Shown here one piece after another: positions 49,495 through 57,797 of a stretch of DNA of 64,000 bases (its first letter is position 1; every line of letters starts with the position of its first letter). The notes beneath the pieces were generated by a model. The model saw nothing but the letters and a program-made list of their open reading frames with translations. It was not told the DNA's origin and did no database searches. The stretch spans positions 186,001 through 250,000 of the forward strand of contig NZ_JACJVO010000003.1 of assembly GCF_014212055.1 (NCBI RefSeq), in the 5' to 3' direction. The stretch is from Cohnella zeiphila. GTDB lineage: Bacteria; Bacillota; Bacilli; Paenibacillales; Paenibacillaceae. The translations under genes were made by a program, and so were the position numbers.

Positions 49495-50421
49495 ATGGCG
49501 ATACGCCCGCCCGCGCTGCGCCAAGGCGACACCATCGGCATCGTCACGCTCGGCAGTCCGCTGGACGCGAACGTCATCGACGAGCGCATCGCTTATTTGA
49601 AGGGGATGGGCTTCCGGGTCAAGATCGGCCGGCACGTGTACGATGAGAACGGATACTTGTCCGGCACGGACCGGGAACGGGCGGAGGATCTGATGGGCAT
49701 GTTCGCCGACCCGGCGGTGAAGCTCGTTCTCCCCTCGCGCGGCGGAGTCGGAGTCGAAGGCATTCTTCCTTATCTGGATTACGCGTTCATTCGCCGCTTC
49801 CCGAAGCTGATCAGCGGCTACAGCGATATCACCGTGCTGCTCAACGCCTTATACCGCCGTTCCGGCTTGATTACGCTGCACAGCCTGCTTCTCATCGACT
49901 TCAAGGCGGAGACGCCGAATTACAATTTCGAGCAGTTTTTCTCGGCGGCGTCTTCGCTCGCGGCTCCTCGCCCGATCGCGAACCCGCCGGAGGTGCCGGC
50001 CATGGTCGGCAAAGTGCCCGGCAGCGCCTGCGGGCCGATCGTCGGCGGCAACCTGACGTCGCTCGTCGGTTCGCTCGGCACGCCCTACGAGGTGAACACC
50101 GACGGCAAGATCCTGCTGCTGGAAGAGACCCATGAGCCGGTCAACACCGTTTACCGCTACGTCGAGCAGCTAAAGCTGGCGGGCAAGTTCCAAAGCTGCA
50201 AGGGCATCGTCATGGGCGAATGCACGAACTGCGTGGACGCCTACGGCAAGACGTACGAGAATTTGATCGACGAGACGATCGTTCCGCTCGGCAAACCGCT
50301 GCTGACCGGTCTGGCATCCGCACACGGCAAGTACAAAGCGGCGGTTCCGATCGGCGCCTGCGTCCATCTGGACGCGGACCGGGGCCGGCTGACGCTGATG
50401 GAGCCCGCGGTGCAGGGCTGA
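49495..50421 (+). CDS. S66-family LD-carboxypeptidase
   Basis: A 308-residue muramoyl-tetrapeptide LD-carboxypeptidase-like protein (peptidoglycan recycling; some S66 members give peptide-antibiotic immunity). Motifs: GDTIGIVTLGSP, the SRGGVGVEGILPYLD nucleophile segment, ISGYSDITVLLNAL, EETHEP with the conserved Glu, and ASAHGKYKAAVPIG with the catalytic His. The usual RGGYG is RGGVG here. ATG at 49495 follows GGAGGTGG by six bases; ATG at 49453 is rejected. Confidence 0.87.
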   Translation: MAIRPPALRQGDTIGIVTLGSPLDANVIDERIAYLKGMGFRVKIGRHVYDENGYLSGTDRERAEDLMGMFADPAVKLVLPSRGGVGVEGILPYLDYAFIRRFPKLISGYSDITVLLNALYRRSGLITLHSLLLIDFKAETPNYNFEQFFSAASSLAAPRPIANPPEVPAMVGKVPGSACGPIVGGNLTSLVGSLGTPYEVNTDGKILLLEETHEPVNTVYRYVEQLKLAGKFQSCKGIVMGECTNCVDAYGKTYENLIDETIVPLGKPLLTGLASAHGKYKAAVPIGACVHLDADRGRLTLMEPAVQG

Positions 50422-50496
50422 CAGCCGGGCTAAGGGCAATCGGCAGGCGAAACGGTATAGCGGTAGCCCAAGCGCAGAAAGGCCGAGCCGGCTTGG

Positions 50497-50590
50497 CGCG
50501 CATGCGATGCAAAACATGGCATGCGGAGACGTCTGCGGCAGAACGCCGCGACCATGCGATCCGAAACATCGTATCGCATGGTCGGGTTTC
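50497..50590. repeat. Two palindromic units, period 52 bp, in a convergent gap
   Basis: CATGCGATGCAAAACAT (50501) and CATGCGATCCGAAACAT (50553) each begin a palindrome. The second forms an 11-bp perfect stem, GACCATGCGAT with ATCGCATGGTC; the first has a CGCATGC/GCATGCG stem. The rest of the 341-base gap holds a repeated GGCTGCAGCC but no gene. Confidence 0.65.
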
Positions 50591-50762
50591 GGCTTTTGCC
50601 GCATGAGGTACACGAATCCCATTTGAGGCGGCTGCAGCCCGATGAGTCACCCTCAATTGACGAAATCCAAAGCTGCCAAAGGCTGCAGCCGTAAACTTGG
50701 GCAAGCGCGGGGCGGCAAGATGACACATTCTTATCTACGCACGAACGGCGCCGGTCCGCCGC

Positions 50763-52196
50763 CTACTCGTTCAAATACGTGCGGACTCGGTTGGCCACGG
50801 CTTTCGCCACCGCGTCCGACGACTTGCCGCCTGAGAAGTAGGAAGCGGTCTCTTCCTTGATCATGCCGATCACTTTGTCGTCCTTGCGCTCGTATTTGCC
50901 GACGGAAGGAAGCAAGGCGAGCGCTGTATTCATCTGATCATCGGTAATGGAAAGCGATTGCGCCGGCCCATTGGCTGGCTGAAACATCATTTTGTCACCG
51001 CCGCTTTGCAACTCCTTGGAGAAATCATCCATCCTCGTCTTGGCTGCCACTTGATTGACTGGGAACGCCATCATCGATGCAGAGGATTGGATCTCTTCCG
51101 AGAGCAGGAATTTGATGAATTCCCAAGCGGCCGGCTTGACCTTGGAGCGGTCGTTGAGCGCGAACGCCAGATCGGAATCGAAAGGAAGCCCTTCATCCTG
51201 GCCTGAGCCGGGCGGACTCAGCACTTCGCCGTCGCCCCCTCCGACGACCTTTGGCAGTATGGCCAAATCTTGAATCATCTGCATGGTCATCGGCGAGAAC
51301 ACCTGACTTGTATTGCCGAGGTTGCTTGATGCGGCGCCGCTGTCATACAGTTGCTTCACTTGCTCCAGGTATCCCTTGAATGCCGCTTCGTCAAACGACG
51401 AGATGCTGCCCTGCTTGGTAACGAGCCGATCGTACACTGTCGTCGTCAAATAGACGAGCACATCTTCCGGCTTAAAGCCTCCCAACGCCTGCGGCGTCGT
51501 TCCGTCCGCGTTAGGCGTGGACGCGATCTTCTGGCATAGGGCGATGAACTGCTCCCACGTCCATGTCTTGTCGTCGACACCGCCCGCCTGATCGATTGCC
51601 GGCTTGTTCCCGATCAAGACGTTGAGCGTGTAATCGATCGGAATCGCGTACCAGCCTTTGTCGGCGTCGGTAATACCCTGCAGAACATGAACGTAATAAT
51701 CGCCCATGTTGAAGTCGGTATCTTGGCTGACGATCGGGCTCCAGTCCGCGAACATGCCTGTGGCCAAGTATTTGTCCACGGGCAAGTAGCTGATGGAGAT
51801 CAGGTCCGCGGCGTTGCCGGACAAGAGCGCCGTGCCGACGGAGTTGACATATTTGTCTCGGTCCGCCGCCGGAGGTCCTTCTTCGCCGGCTCTCATCTTA
51901 CTCGTCCCTTTGCCGTCGCTCGTGTCCATCGGCACCGATTCCCGGATTTGTACGTCGATGTCCGGATGTGCCTTCTCGAACCGATCGACGGCATCCTTCA
52001 GGAAGCGGTCTTCGGTGAGCGTAGACACGGCGAGCGTCTGCTTGCCGTTCACATCGGATGAAGCCGACGCGGCGGCGGAAGCTGTGCCATCCGTTGCGGC
52101 GTCGGGATCGTTGACGCCGGAGCAGGCTGTAAACACGGAGACGATCAGCGCCATCGATGAGGCGCCGGCCGCCCATTTGATTAATTTCTTTCTCAT
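50763..52196 (-). CDS. Extracellular solute-binding lipoprotein (family 1)
   Basis: A 477-residue binding lipoprotein with the lipobox VFTAC (Cys ~25) and an Ala/Ser/Asp-rich linker. The mature part has the typical FLKDAVDRFEKAHPDIDV start and GWYAIPIDYTLNVLI middle strand of sugar-binding proteins. AAGGAGG lies 11 bases before the ATG. It is the last gene of an operon with two permeases and an HlyD-like adaptor. No ATPase is encoded. Confidence 0.88.
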   Translation of the reverse strand: MRKKLIKWAAGASSMALIVSVFTACSGVNDPDAATDGTASAAASASSDVNGKQTLAVSTLTEDRFLKDAVDRFEKAHPDIDVQIRESVPMDTSDGKGTSKMRAGEEGPPAADRDKYVNSVGTALLSGNAADLISISYLPVDKYLATGMFADWSPIVSQDTDFNMGDYYVHVLQGITDADKGWYAIPIDYTLNVLIGNKPAIDQAGGVDDKTWTWEQFIALCQKIASTPNADGTTPQALGGFKPEDVLVYLTTTVYDRLVTKQGSISSFDEAAFKGYLEQVKQLYDSGAASSNLGNTSQVFSPMTMQMIQDLAILPKVVGGGDGEVLSPPGSGQDEGLPFDSDLAFALNDRSKVKPAAWEFIKFLLSEEIQSSASMMAFPVNQVAAKTRMDDFSKELQSGGDKMMFQPANGPAQSLSITDDQMNTALALLPSVGKYERKDDKVIGMIKEETASYFSGGKSSDAVAKAVANRVRTYLNE

Positions 52197-52230
52197 ATTC
52201 GTTCGTTCCTCCTTCAGGTGAAATGCAAGA

Positions 52231-53376
52231 TTATTCTAATCGAACGCGATCGCCGTCGCTGAGCGGCTCGCTTGCGTCGGTGACGACGCGTTCGTCGGGA
52301 CCGAGGCCGTTCAAGATAAGGACCGTATCGTCGGTCTGCTCCCCGGTCGTCACGTAGGCTTTCTCCGCGAAGTAGGACGAGCCGAGCGGACCTTCCTTGT
52401 CGGTGACGGCGAAAACGTACGTGCCGTTATCATCGGACTTCAGCGCGTCCGTCGATATTTTGAGACCGGGGCTTTGGCTCTGCCGCGGTATGTAGGCGGT
52501 CGCTTTCAGGCCCGGCGACAGGTCGGTTCCACTGATGTCGACCGTCACCCGCTTGGCGTCCGAATCGGCGCCGTCCCCGCCCTCCTCGATGGTGGAGATC
52601 GTCCCTTGCAGTTGGCGGACATCCGGGCCTGAGAGCGCCTTTTTGCCGCGCACGCCCGCCGCGGTCTGCGTCTGCGGGGCGTCCGCGCCGTCGACCTGCA
52701 CGGTGACTTTGTCCCCGATGCTCAGGGCGTCTCCGGCATCGCCGGAAGCGGAGATGACGAACTGATAGCCGGAAGCGTCGCTGGCGATCGTGCCTACCGG
52801 CTGGCCGGGCGATACGTTCGCGCCCGCCTCGACGTTCAGCGACTCCACGACGCCGTCCGTCGGCGCGCGCAGCACCTGACCGTCGCTAATTTGCCGCTCC
52901 AACTCTTCGACTTTGCGCTGCTCCATGTCCAGGCTCAGCTGCTGCGACTCCATATCCCGCTTCTGCCGCTCGATGGCGTCTTGGTCGTCGCCCCTCATCA
53001 GCAGCTTCAAGGCGTCTTGCAACTGCTCCAATCGGATTTGCTCCTGCTTGCGGCGCGCCTGCTCGTCTTCGAGCGATCGCTGCGTCGTTGTCGTGTCAAA
53101 CGTCACTATGGAATCGCCTTTCTTGACGCGGTCGCCCTTCCTGGCCTTCACTTCGCTGACGGTCCAGCTGCCGAGCGGAATCAGCTGCGCCGTATAAGCG
53201 GGCTGCAGGTAGCCTTCCGCATCGACGCTCAGGTCGAGGCTGCCCGTGTCCGGCGTCTCGACAGCCACCTTCGGCAGCGTCAGGCTCTGAATGGTGTTGG
53301 ACAGAAATGTCAGCACAAGCAAACTGCCGAAAAACACGCCGATGGCCCAGCGCAGCGCGATTTTTCTCCGATGCAT
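52231..53376 (-). CDS. HlyD/RND-type periplasmic-adaptor-like protein in an importer operon
   Basis: A 381-residue membrane-fusion/adaptor family protein. An N-terminal membrane anchor (~10-30), a split lipoyl-type domain (VSEVKARKGDRVKKGDSIV and GVVESLNVEAGANVSPGQPVG), a coiled-coil hairpin between them (~90-165, rich in Q/E/R/L) and beta-barrel plus membrane-proximal domains are visible. ATG at 53376 follows GAGGAGG; a longer in-frame start is rejected. Such adaptors normally serve exporters of the MacA/YknX kind; here it sits between importer permeases and the binding protein, with 25- and 34-base gaps. Confidence 0.85.
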   Translation of the reverse strand: MHRRKIALRWAIGVFFGSLLVLTFLSNTIQSLTLPKVAVETPDTGSLDLSVDAEGYLQPAYTAQLIPLGSWTVSEVKARKGDRVKKGDSIVTFDTTTTQRSLEDEQARRKQEQIRLEQLQDALKLLMRGDDQDAIERQKRDMESQQLSLDMEQRKVEELERQISDGQVLRAPTDGVVESLNVEAGANVSPGQPVGTIASDASGYQFVISASGDAGDALSIGDKVTVQVDGADAPQTQTAAGVRGKKALSGPDVRQLQGTISTIEEGGDGADSDAKRVTVDISGTDLSPGLKATAYIPRQSQSPGLKISTDALKSDDNGTYVFAVTDKEGPLGSSYFAEKAYVTTGEQTDDTVLILNGLGPDERVVTDASEPLSDGDRVRLE

Positions 53377-53401
53377 CGCTTCCTCCTCTCCTCCCGCCGG
53401 A

Positions 53402-54307
53402 TCATCCTTTGACCCCGGATCGCTGAATGCCTTCCACGAATTGATCTTCGCCATACAGGAACAGCAGCACCATCGGTGTCATGTACAGCACCGAAGCGGC
53501 GAATGCGACGCCCTGGTCTCCTTCGGCGATCTGCGCCAAATAGATGGACAGCGGCTGACGGAACGGCTCCGCGATAAACAGCAGCGGCTGCTCGACCATG
53601 TTCCAGTTGTCCGTGAACGCCAGCAGCATGAGCGCGGTCATGCCCGGTTTGACGAGCGGCAGCACGATGTGGACGAAGGAGCGGAAGTGTCCGGCTCCGT
53701 CGATCCGCGCCGCCTCCAGATACACGTCGAGAATGCCGGCCGTGAACTGGCGCATCAGGAAGACGCCGAACGCGGCGAACACGCCGGGCCAGATGATGGC
53801 GCCGTAGGAGGGCAGCATGCCGAGCTTCTGCGCGACCAGGTAGTTCGGGACGAGCGTCACCTGGAATGGCATGAGCATCGTCAGCAGATACAGGAAGAAG
53901 AGCTTGTCTCTTCCCGGCCACGCCAGCTTGGCGAAGGCATACGCGGCCAGTGTGCCGACGACCGTCTGCCCCAGCACGATCGGTGCCGTCAGCTTGACGG
54001 AATTCCAGAACAAGGTCAGAAACTTGGCGTGGTTGAAAAGCACGTCGCCGAACGCTTCCAGCGTCGCGCGCTCGGGAATCCAACGAATCGACACATGCTT
54101 CGTCGGCATCGCCGAGGCGTCCTTATCGGCGCTCGTATCCCCGCTGTCCGCGAGCGCGCCGTAGTGATGCGATATTTCCCGCTCCGACATGAAGGCGTTC
54201 GTCACGGTCAGGGCGATCGGGAACAGGGTGGCGGCGCACAGCGCAATCAATATCGCCAGTTTGGCGCACGCACCGGTGCGGCGCAGAGAGGCGGTCCAGG
54301 CCATCAT
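53402..54307 (-). CDS. CUT1-type ABC importer permease (MalG-like)
   Basis: A 301-residue permease with about six helices and the EAA loop YLEAARIDGAGHFRSFVHIVLP. An extracytoplasmic insert after helix 1 (~residues 45-90, containing SGDTSADKDASAM) is longer than usual. It starts in an ATGA overlap with the upstream permease gene. Confidence 0.9.
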   Translation of the reverse strand: MMAWTASLRRTGACAKLAILIALCAATLFPIALTVTNAFMSEREISHHYGALADSGDTSADKDASAMPTKHVSIRWIPERATLEAFGDVLFNHAKFLTLFWNSVKLTAPIVLGQTVVGTLAAYAFAKLAWPGRDKLFFLYLLTMLMPFQVTLVPNYLVAQKLGMLPSYGAIIWPGVFAAFGVFLMRQFTAGILDVYLEAARIDGAGHFRSFVHIVLPLVKPGMTALMLLAFTDNWNMVEQPLLFIAEPFRQPLSIYLAQIAEGDQGVAFAASVLYMTPMVLLFLYGEDQFVEGIQRSGVKG

Positions 54308-55182
54308 CCTTCCGCCCCCTCACGGACGTGCCGCTCCGCTCGGAACAGCAAATAGACGGCGGCTCCGATGACGATCGCGAGCTGCAAGGCGGCGGAAGTC
54401 AGCTTGGAGTAGTCCAGATTTTGAAAGCTGTTGTTCATGAAGTGCTGCAGCGTGTAGATCGCGTCGTTCGGATAGGCGCCGGCGACTAGATACGTCTCCC
54501 GGAACACCTTGAACGAGCCGACGATCGACATGACGACCGCGAAGAAGGAGACGGGCGCCAGGCCCGGCCAGGTGATCGACCAAAACCGCCGCCAAGGTCC
54601 GGCGCCGTCGATGGCCGCGGCTTCGCGCTGATCCACCGGAATATTGGCAAGTCCGGCGAGGAAGAGCACGAGGTTGTAGCCGACGTTTTTCCAGATATAG
54701 ACGGCCACCATGACGGTGAACGACCAGCGAGTGTTCATCCAGTCCGTCGGCCGCAGCCCCCATTCGGCAAGCGCGCCGTTGATCGCTCCGTTCCAGTGGA
54801 ACAGCGCCTGCCAGACGAGCGCGATCGAAGCGACCGGCACGACGAGCGGCAGCAGGAACACCGTACGGAACGTTCGCCGCAGCGGCAGGGCACCGCTCAG
54901 CAGCAAGGCGAGCGCGAGCGAGACGGCGAACAGAATCGGAACGCTGACGCCGGCGAAGGCGAGCGAGTTGCCGAACGCCTTGCGAAATGACGCGCTCTCC
55001 CACAGCAGCCGGTAGTTGTCGAATCCGACGAAGCGGCTCCGCACAGGCGTGTCGACGAACGAATAGTAGACGACCGCGCCGAACGGCACGAGATAGAACA
55101 GCAGGAAGCCGGCCAGACTGGGCCCGAGGAAGGCGAGTATGGAGGCGGCGTTCCGAAGCGAATGCGGACGAAGCTTGAGCAA
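54304..55182 (-). CDS. CUT1-type ABC importer permease (MalF-like)
   Basis: A 292-residue permease with the EAA loop REAAAIDGAGPWRRFWSITWP. TTG at 55180-55182 is chosen because AAAGGAGG ends seven bases before it; the ATG at 55275 has no such site and adds an unlikely tail. First gene of the operon permease-permease-adaptor-binding protein. A palindrome resembling one before the PadR gene lies ~105 bases upstream. Confidence 0.9.
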   Translation of the reverse strand: MLKLRPHSLRNAASILAFLGPSLAGFLLFYLVPFGAVVYYSFVDTPVRSRFVGFDNYRLLWESASFRKAFGNSLAFAGVSVPILFAVSLALALLLSGALPLRRTFRTVFLLPLVVPVASIALVWQALFHWNGAINGALAEWGLRPTDWMNTRWSFTVMVAVYIWKNVGYNLVLFLAGLANIPVDQREAAAIDGAGPWRRFWSITWPGLAPVSFFAVVMSIVGSFKVFRETYLVAGAYPNDAIYTLQHFMNNSFQNLDYSKLTSAALQLAIVIGAAVYLLFRAERHVREGAEG

Positions 55183-55286
55183 GCGGTTGCCTCCTTTCCA
55201 AATAGGGAGCCCAAACGGTCGCCATCGCTGAGCGGCTCTCTTGCGTCGAAAGTGAATCCATAACTCAGCCGGCATTTATTATGTTT

Positions 55287-55300
55287 AAATTACTAAGTTT
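55287..55300. promoter_or_regulatory. Candidate PadR-type operator before the importer/adaptor operon
   Basis: AAATTACTAAGTTT is a near-palindrome sharing its first ten bases, AAATTACTAA, with the site upstream of the padR-like gene. Confidence 0.4.
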
Positions 55301-55379
55301 GACTGAATATATGGGCGTTCATAATCAAATGTCATCCTGGATTCCCGAACCGCCTATCCTCGTTACGCAACTCCGGGAA

Positions 55380-56231
55380 TCAAGGAGATATCGCCAGATC
55401 GATCCCTCCACGCCTGAGTCCAAGTGAAGCAAAAATGGTTCCTAATGCCATGAATATAACCCCTGTCATACTAAACATTTGGCGGTCCATATCTTGTGAA
55501 AAAATGAGTTGCGGTGCATGGGATATGATCATAATAATAAAAACGATTGCTAGAACCAACGAAATGATCATACTTAATGAAATTATGATTTTAGGGATGA
55601 ACACCCATTTCAGTTCCGACAATATGAATTCGGTTCTTGCAATCATTTGCGATACGGCAACGGTGCCGACTGCAATAAAGAGGAGAGCAAAAAGCATAAG
55701 AAATTCATTTAATAGGGAGGGTTGAGGAGTCCGCATTCCCCAAACTGCCGTTACCGCAAATAAAATCAAACACACGATCGCAATCCCGAAGCGTTTTAAA
55801 ATATCACTTTGCTTACCGGTGACGCCTCGCCTTACCGACATATAAATCAAAAGCAATCCACCCGCCAAAAAAGACACGCTCGCCATACACCCCAAAATGA
55901 CGATTGCATCAAACACGAATCCAATCGCCGGAAAAGTTGAGGCTTCTTGCTGGAAGATCGGCATCGGATCGGCGATTCTTTGAAGCAAGCATCCACCCGC
56001 CCCAAATAACAAGAACGCCCAAAAAATCATCAGGATCCCCGATCGTACGAGGTTCGCCGTCTCGCTTTTCCCACCTTCGACACGGCGGTAATTCAAATGC
56101 GCATCTACCGCGCCAATCAACAGATCAAATACGGTAGCCGGTGTGATTTTGTGATCCTCAAGCATCGCCAACATTTCTTCTTCGTAGCGCTCACGCCAAA
56201 TACGGGGATAAAGACGTAGTAACCAATGCAT
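55380..56231 (-). CDS. HAAS/DUF1700-like membrane protein partnered with PadR
   Basis: A 283-residue protein. Residues ~1-55 form a cytosolic HAAS-type helical domain (RLYPRIWRERYEEEMLAMLE), normally found next to PadR regulators. Six to eight hydrophobic helices follow. It is translated by TAATG overlap with the PadR gene. Base composition is clearly richer in A+T than neighbouring genes, suggesting recent acquisition. Role unknown; the pair usually acts as a small signalling unit. Confidence 0.75.
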   Translation of the reverse strand: MHWLLRLYPRIWRERYEEEMLAMLEDHKITPATVFDLLIGAVDAHLNYRRVEGGKSETANLVRSGILMIFWAFLLFGAGGCLLQRIADPMPIFQQEASTFPAIGFVFDAIVILGCMASVSFLAGGLLLIYMSVRRGVTGKQSDILKRFGIAIVCLILFAVTAVWGMRTPQPSLLNEFLMLFALLFIAVGTVAVSQMIARTEFILSELKWVFIPKIIISLSMIISLVLAIVFIIMIISHAPQLIFSQDMDRQMFSMTGVIFMALGTIFASLGLRRGGIDLAISP

Positions 56232-56551
56232 TATAATCCCTCCAGAGCAGACAAACGGTTTTTCGCTACGGAAACGACTTGTTCCAGCGTTGCGACTTGT
56301 TCGCGAAGAACCGCTGCGCCATCTGTTGTAATCCGATACGGCCGCCGTCTTTCCTCTGAAGGAAGGGGTTCAATCCAACCTTGCTTTTCCAGCCGCGATA
56401 TAGCCCCATAAAGAGTGCCAGGTTCCAATTGCGTACCACTAAACTGCCGTATGTCTTCCATCATGGCGTATCCATGCTTTGGGCCGCTGGATAGGCTTGA
56501 AAGAATGAGATACGATGCATCCGAAAACCGTCCAAGCTCCTTTTTTTTCAT
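56231..56551 (-). CDS. PadR-family transcriptional regulator
   Basis: A 106-residue PadR winged helix: YLILSSLSSGPKHGYAMMEDI, then the recognition and wing region LEPGTLYGAISRLEKQGWIEP and RRPYRITTDGAAVL, ending with a dimerisation helix. SD GGGAGG supports the ATG. Its promoter region carries the palindrome AAATTACTAATTT, so it is probably autoregulated, and perhaps also controls the adjoining importer operon. Confidence 0.9.
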   Translation of the reverse strand: MKKKELGRFSDASYLILSSLSSGPKHGYAMMEDIRQFSGTQLEPGTLYGAISRLEKQGWIEPLPSEERRRPYRITTDGAAVLREQVATLEQVVSVAKNRLSALEGL

Positions 56552-56580
56552 TCAGCAAGACCTCCCATTTTGCTAAGTTA

Positions 56581-56593
56581 AAATTACTAATTT
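56581..56593. promoter_or_regulatory. Candidate PadR operator upstream of the padR-like gene
   Basis: AAATTACTAATTT is a perfect palindrome around a central C, 30 bases before the PadR ATG on the minus strand. Confidence 0.5.
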
Positions 56594-56654
56594 AAACTTA
56601 ATAGTAGGGCGCATTCAACGTTTTGTCAATGAATATGTCAGTCTTAAGAGTCGG

Positions 56655-56872
56655 TGGAGCGTTGGACCTTGCGGTACTTACGCGGATGCTGGGAAATGTC
56701 CCGAAACCTAAATAATGCCCTCAGCCGTTCCTACTGGAGCGACCAAGGGCTGCTGAGTCTAACTTCTCGATATCTTGAAATTCGTTAACCTTTAGGAACC
56801 GCCGTATGCGGGCCCCCCCATGTACGGTGATGTGAGAGCTCGGGGGCTAGCCGCCCCCTCGTGCTCGATTCG
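56655..56872 (+). mobile_element. Decayed group II intron fragment (ORF-less 3' part)
   Basis: Sequence between PadR and the next gene matches conserved parts of bacterial group II introns as I know them: GCTGGGAAATGTCCCGAAAC, GGAGCGACCAAGGGCTGCTG, then a domain V-like hairpin (CCGCCGTATGCGG ... ATGTACGG, ~56797-56834) and a domain VI-like stem (GGGGGC/GCCCCC) ending CTCGATT. No reverse transcriptase is present, and the domain V distal stem is disrupted by a run of C. Boundaries are approximate. It accounts for most of the 329-base gap. Confidence 0.65.
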
Positions 56873-56880
56873 CTGCGCCA

Positions 56881-57393
56881 TTAAGGCACGTACTGCTGAA
56901 CGACCTTGACGATCTTGCCGTCCTGAACGGTCAGATGGTACGGGAAGCCCATCATGATCTCCTTGTCGCTCGGCGTGAACAAGGAGACGAACTTCGCTTC
57001 GCTGACCCGTTCGTTCCAGTTGATGTCGGCCTCGCTCCATTTGCCCGTGGAATTGTAGTATTGCAGCTCCACCACGGCGTCGGGAGACAACTCGTACGTG
57101 TGCGGGTCGACGACGTCGTTGACGATATAGTAGCCGTCCGGCGCCTCGGTCATGTCCGGATCCTGTTCATGTTCGCGGAACGCCTGGTTGGCGGCTTCGC
57201 CCTCGTACCACTGAATCGGGTCGGCCGTTACGTAAGTATGGCCGTCCTTCGTCTCGATATCGGTTATATAAACGGTCTGCGTGTCCGGAGTCTGCTTCGT
57301 CGGCTGATAGCGGCTGTCGTCGGCCACGACCGCCTGCAGCGGGAGCAGGCAAACGGCGGCTAGCAGAATCCCTCCCCAAAGCTTCTTGCGCAT
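56881..57393 (-). CDS. Secreted protein of unknown function
   Basis: A 170-residue exported protein. The signal peptide ends near AVVADD (~residue 24). The mature part is acidic and beta-rich, with DGYYIVNDVVDPHTYELSP and a C-terminal FPYHLTVQDGKIVKVVQQYVP that resembles a repeated beta-hairpin. SD AAGGGG precedes the ATG. I do not recognise the family. The intron fragment abuts its 3' end. Confidence 0.65.
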   Translation of the reverse strand: MRKKLWGGILLAAVCLLPLQAVVADDSRYQPTKQTPDTQTVYITDIETKDGHTYVTADPIQWYEGEAANQAFREHEQDPDMTEAPDGYYIVNDVVDPHTYELSPDAVVELQYYNSTGKWSEADINWNERVSEAKFVSLFTPSDKEIMMGFPYHLTVQDGKIVKVVQQYVP

Positions 57394-57797
57394 CTCGTAC
57401 AGCCCCTTTCGGATCGCTTGCTTCTTACATTAATAGACGTTCGGGCGGGCCTAATGGTTGCCGCATACGGAACTTTTTTTCAGATCCGGATGGAACCGAA
57501 GAGAACGGATGAACGGCGGCAGATGAGAAAAAGCGTTATAAAGTTTTAACCGTCTCCTCAGGTTTCTAATCAGCCAAAGGGACAATTTGCCCTTGCGGAT
57601 TTTACTCGCGGCGCCGGGTCCTACACGATCGGCCGAAAGAACGAGTCTCAAGAACCAGATGGGACGGGGCGTCCTCAAACGCCCGTTCAAAATGAGAACT
57701 TCCTTAGCCGAGGTTAAGAAACTCTCAGTGTGAAAGCCGCGGGGCGCAGGTATAGTGATTACGTTGTGCTAAAGACGTTGGACAGGAGTGATCGGTT
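57394..57797. other. Upstream region of the GlmS gene, no glmS ribozyme seen
   Basis: A -10-like TATAGT (57751-57756) with a weak TGTGAA -35 lies 42 bases before the start. The conserved glmS ribozyme core (AGCGCC ... GACGAGG type elements) could not be found in the 404 bases. A hairpin GACGGGGCGT/ACGCCCGTTC lies near 57663. No supported gene was found here. Confidence 0.4.

Noticed and set aside
50549-50583. 11-bp stem as terminator of the LD-carboxypeptidase or binding-protein gene
   Set aside because: No T-tract on either side; described instead as part of the ~52-bp repeat units.
57451-57690. 79-residue minus-strand frame before glmS
   Set aside because: No ribosome site, basic low-information sequence; treated as non-coding.
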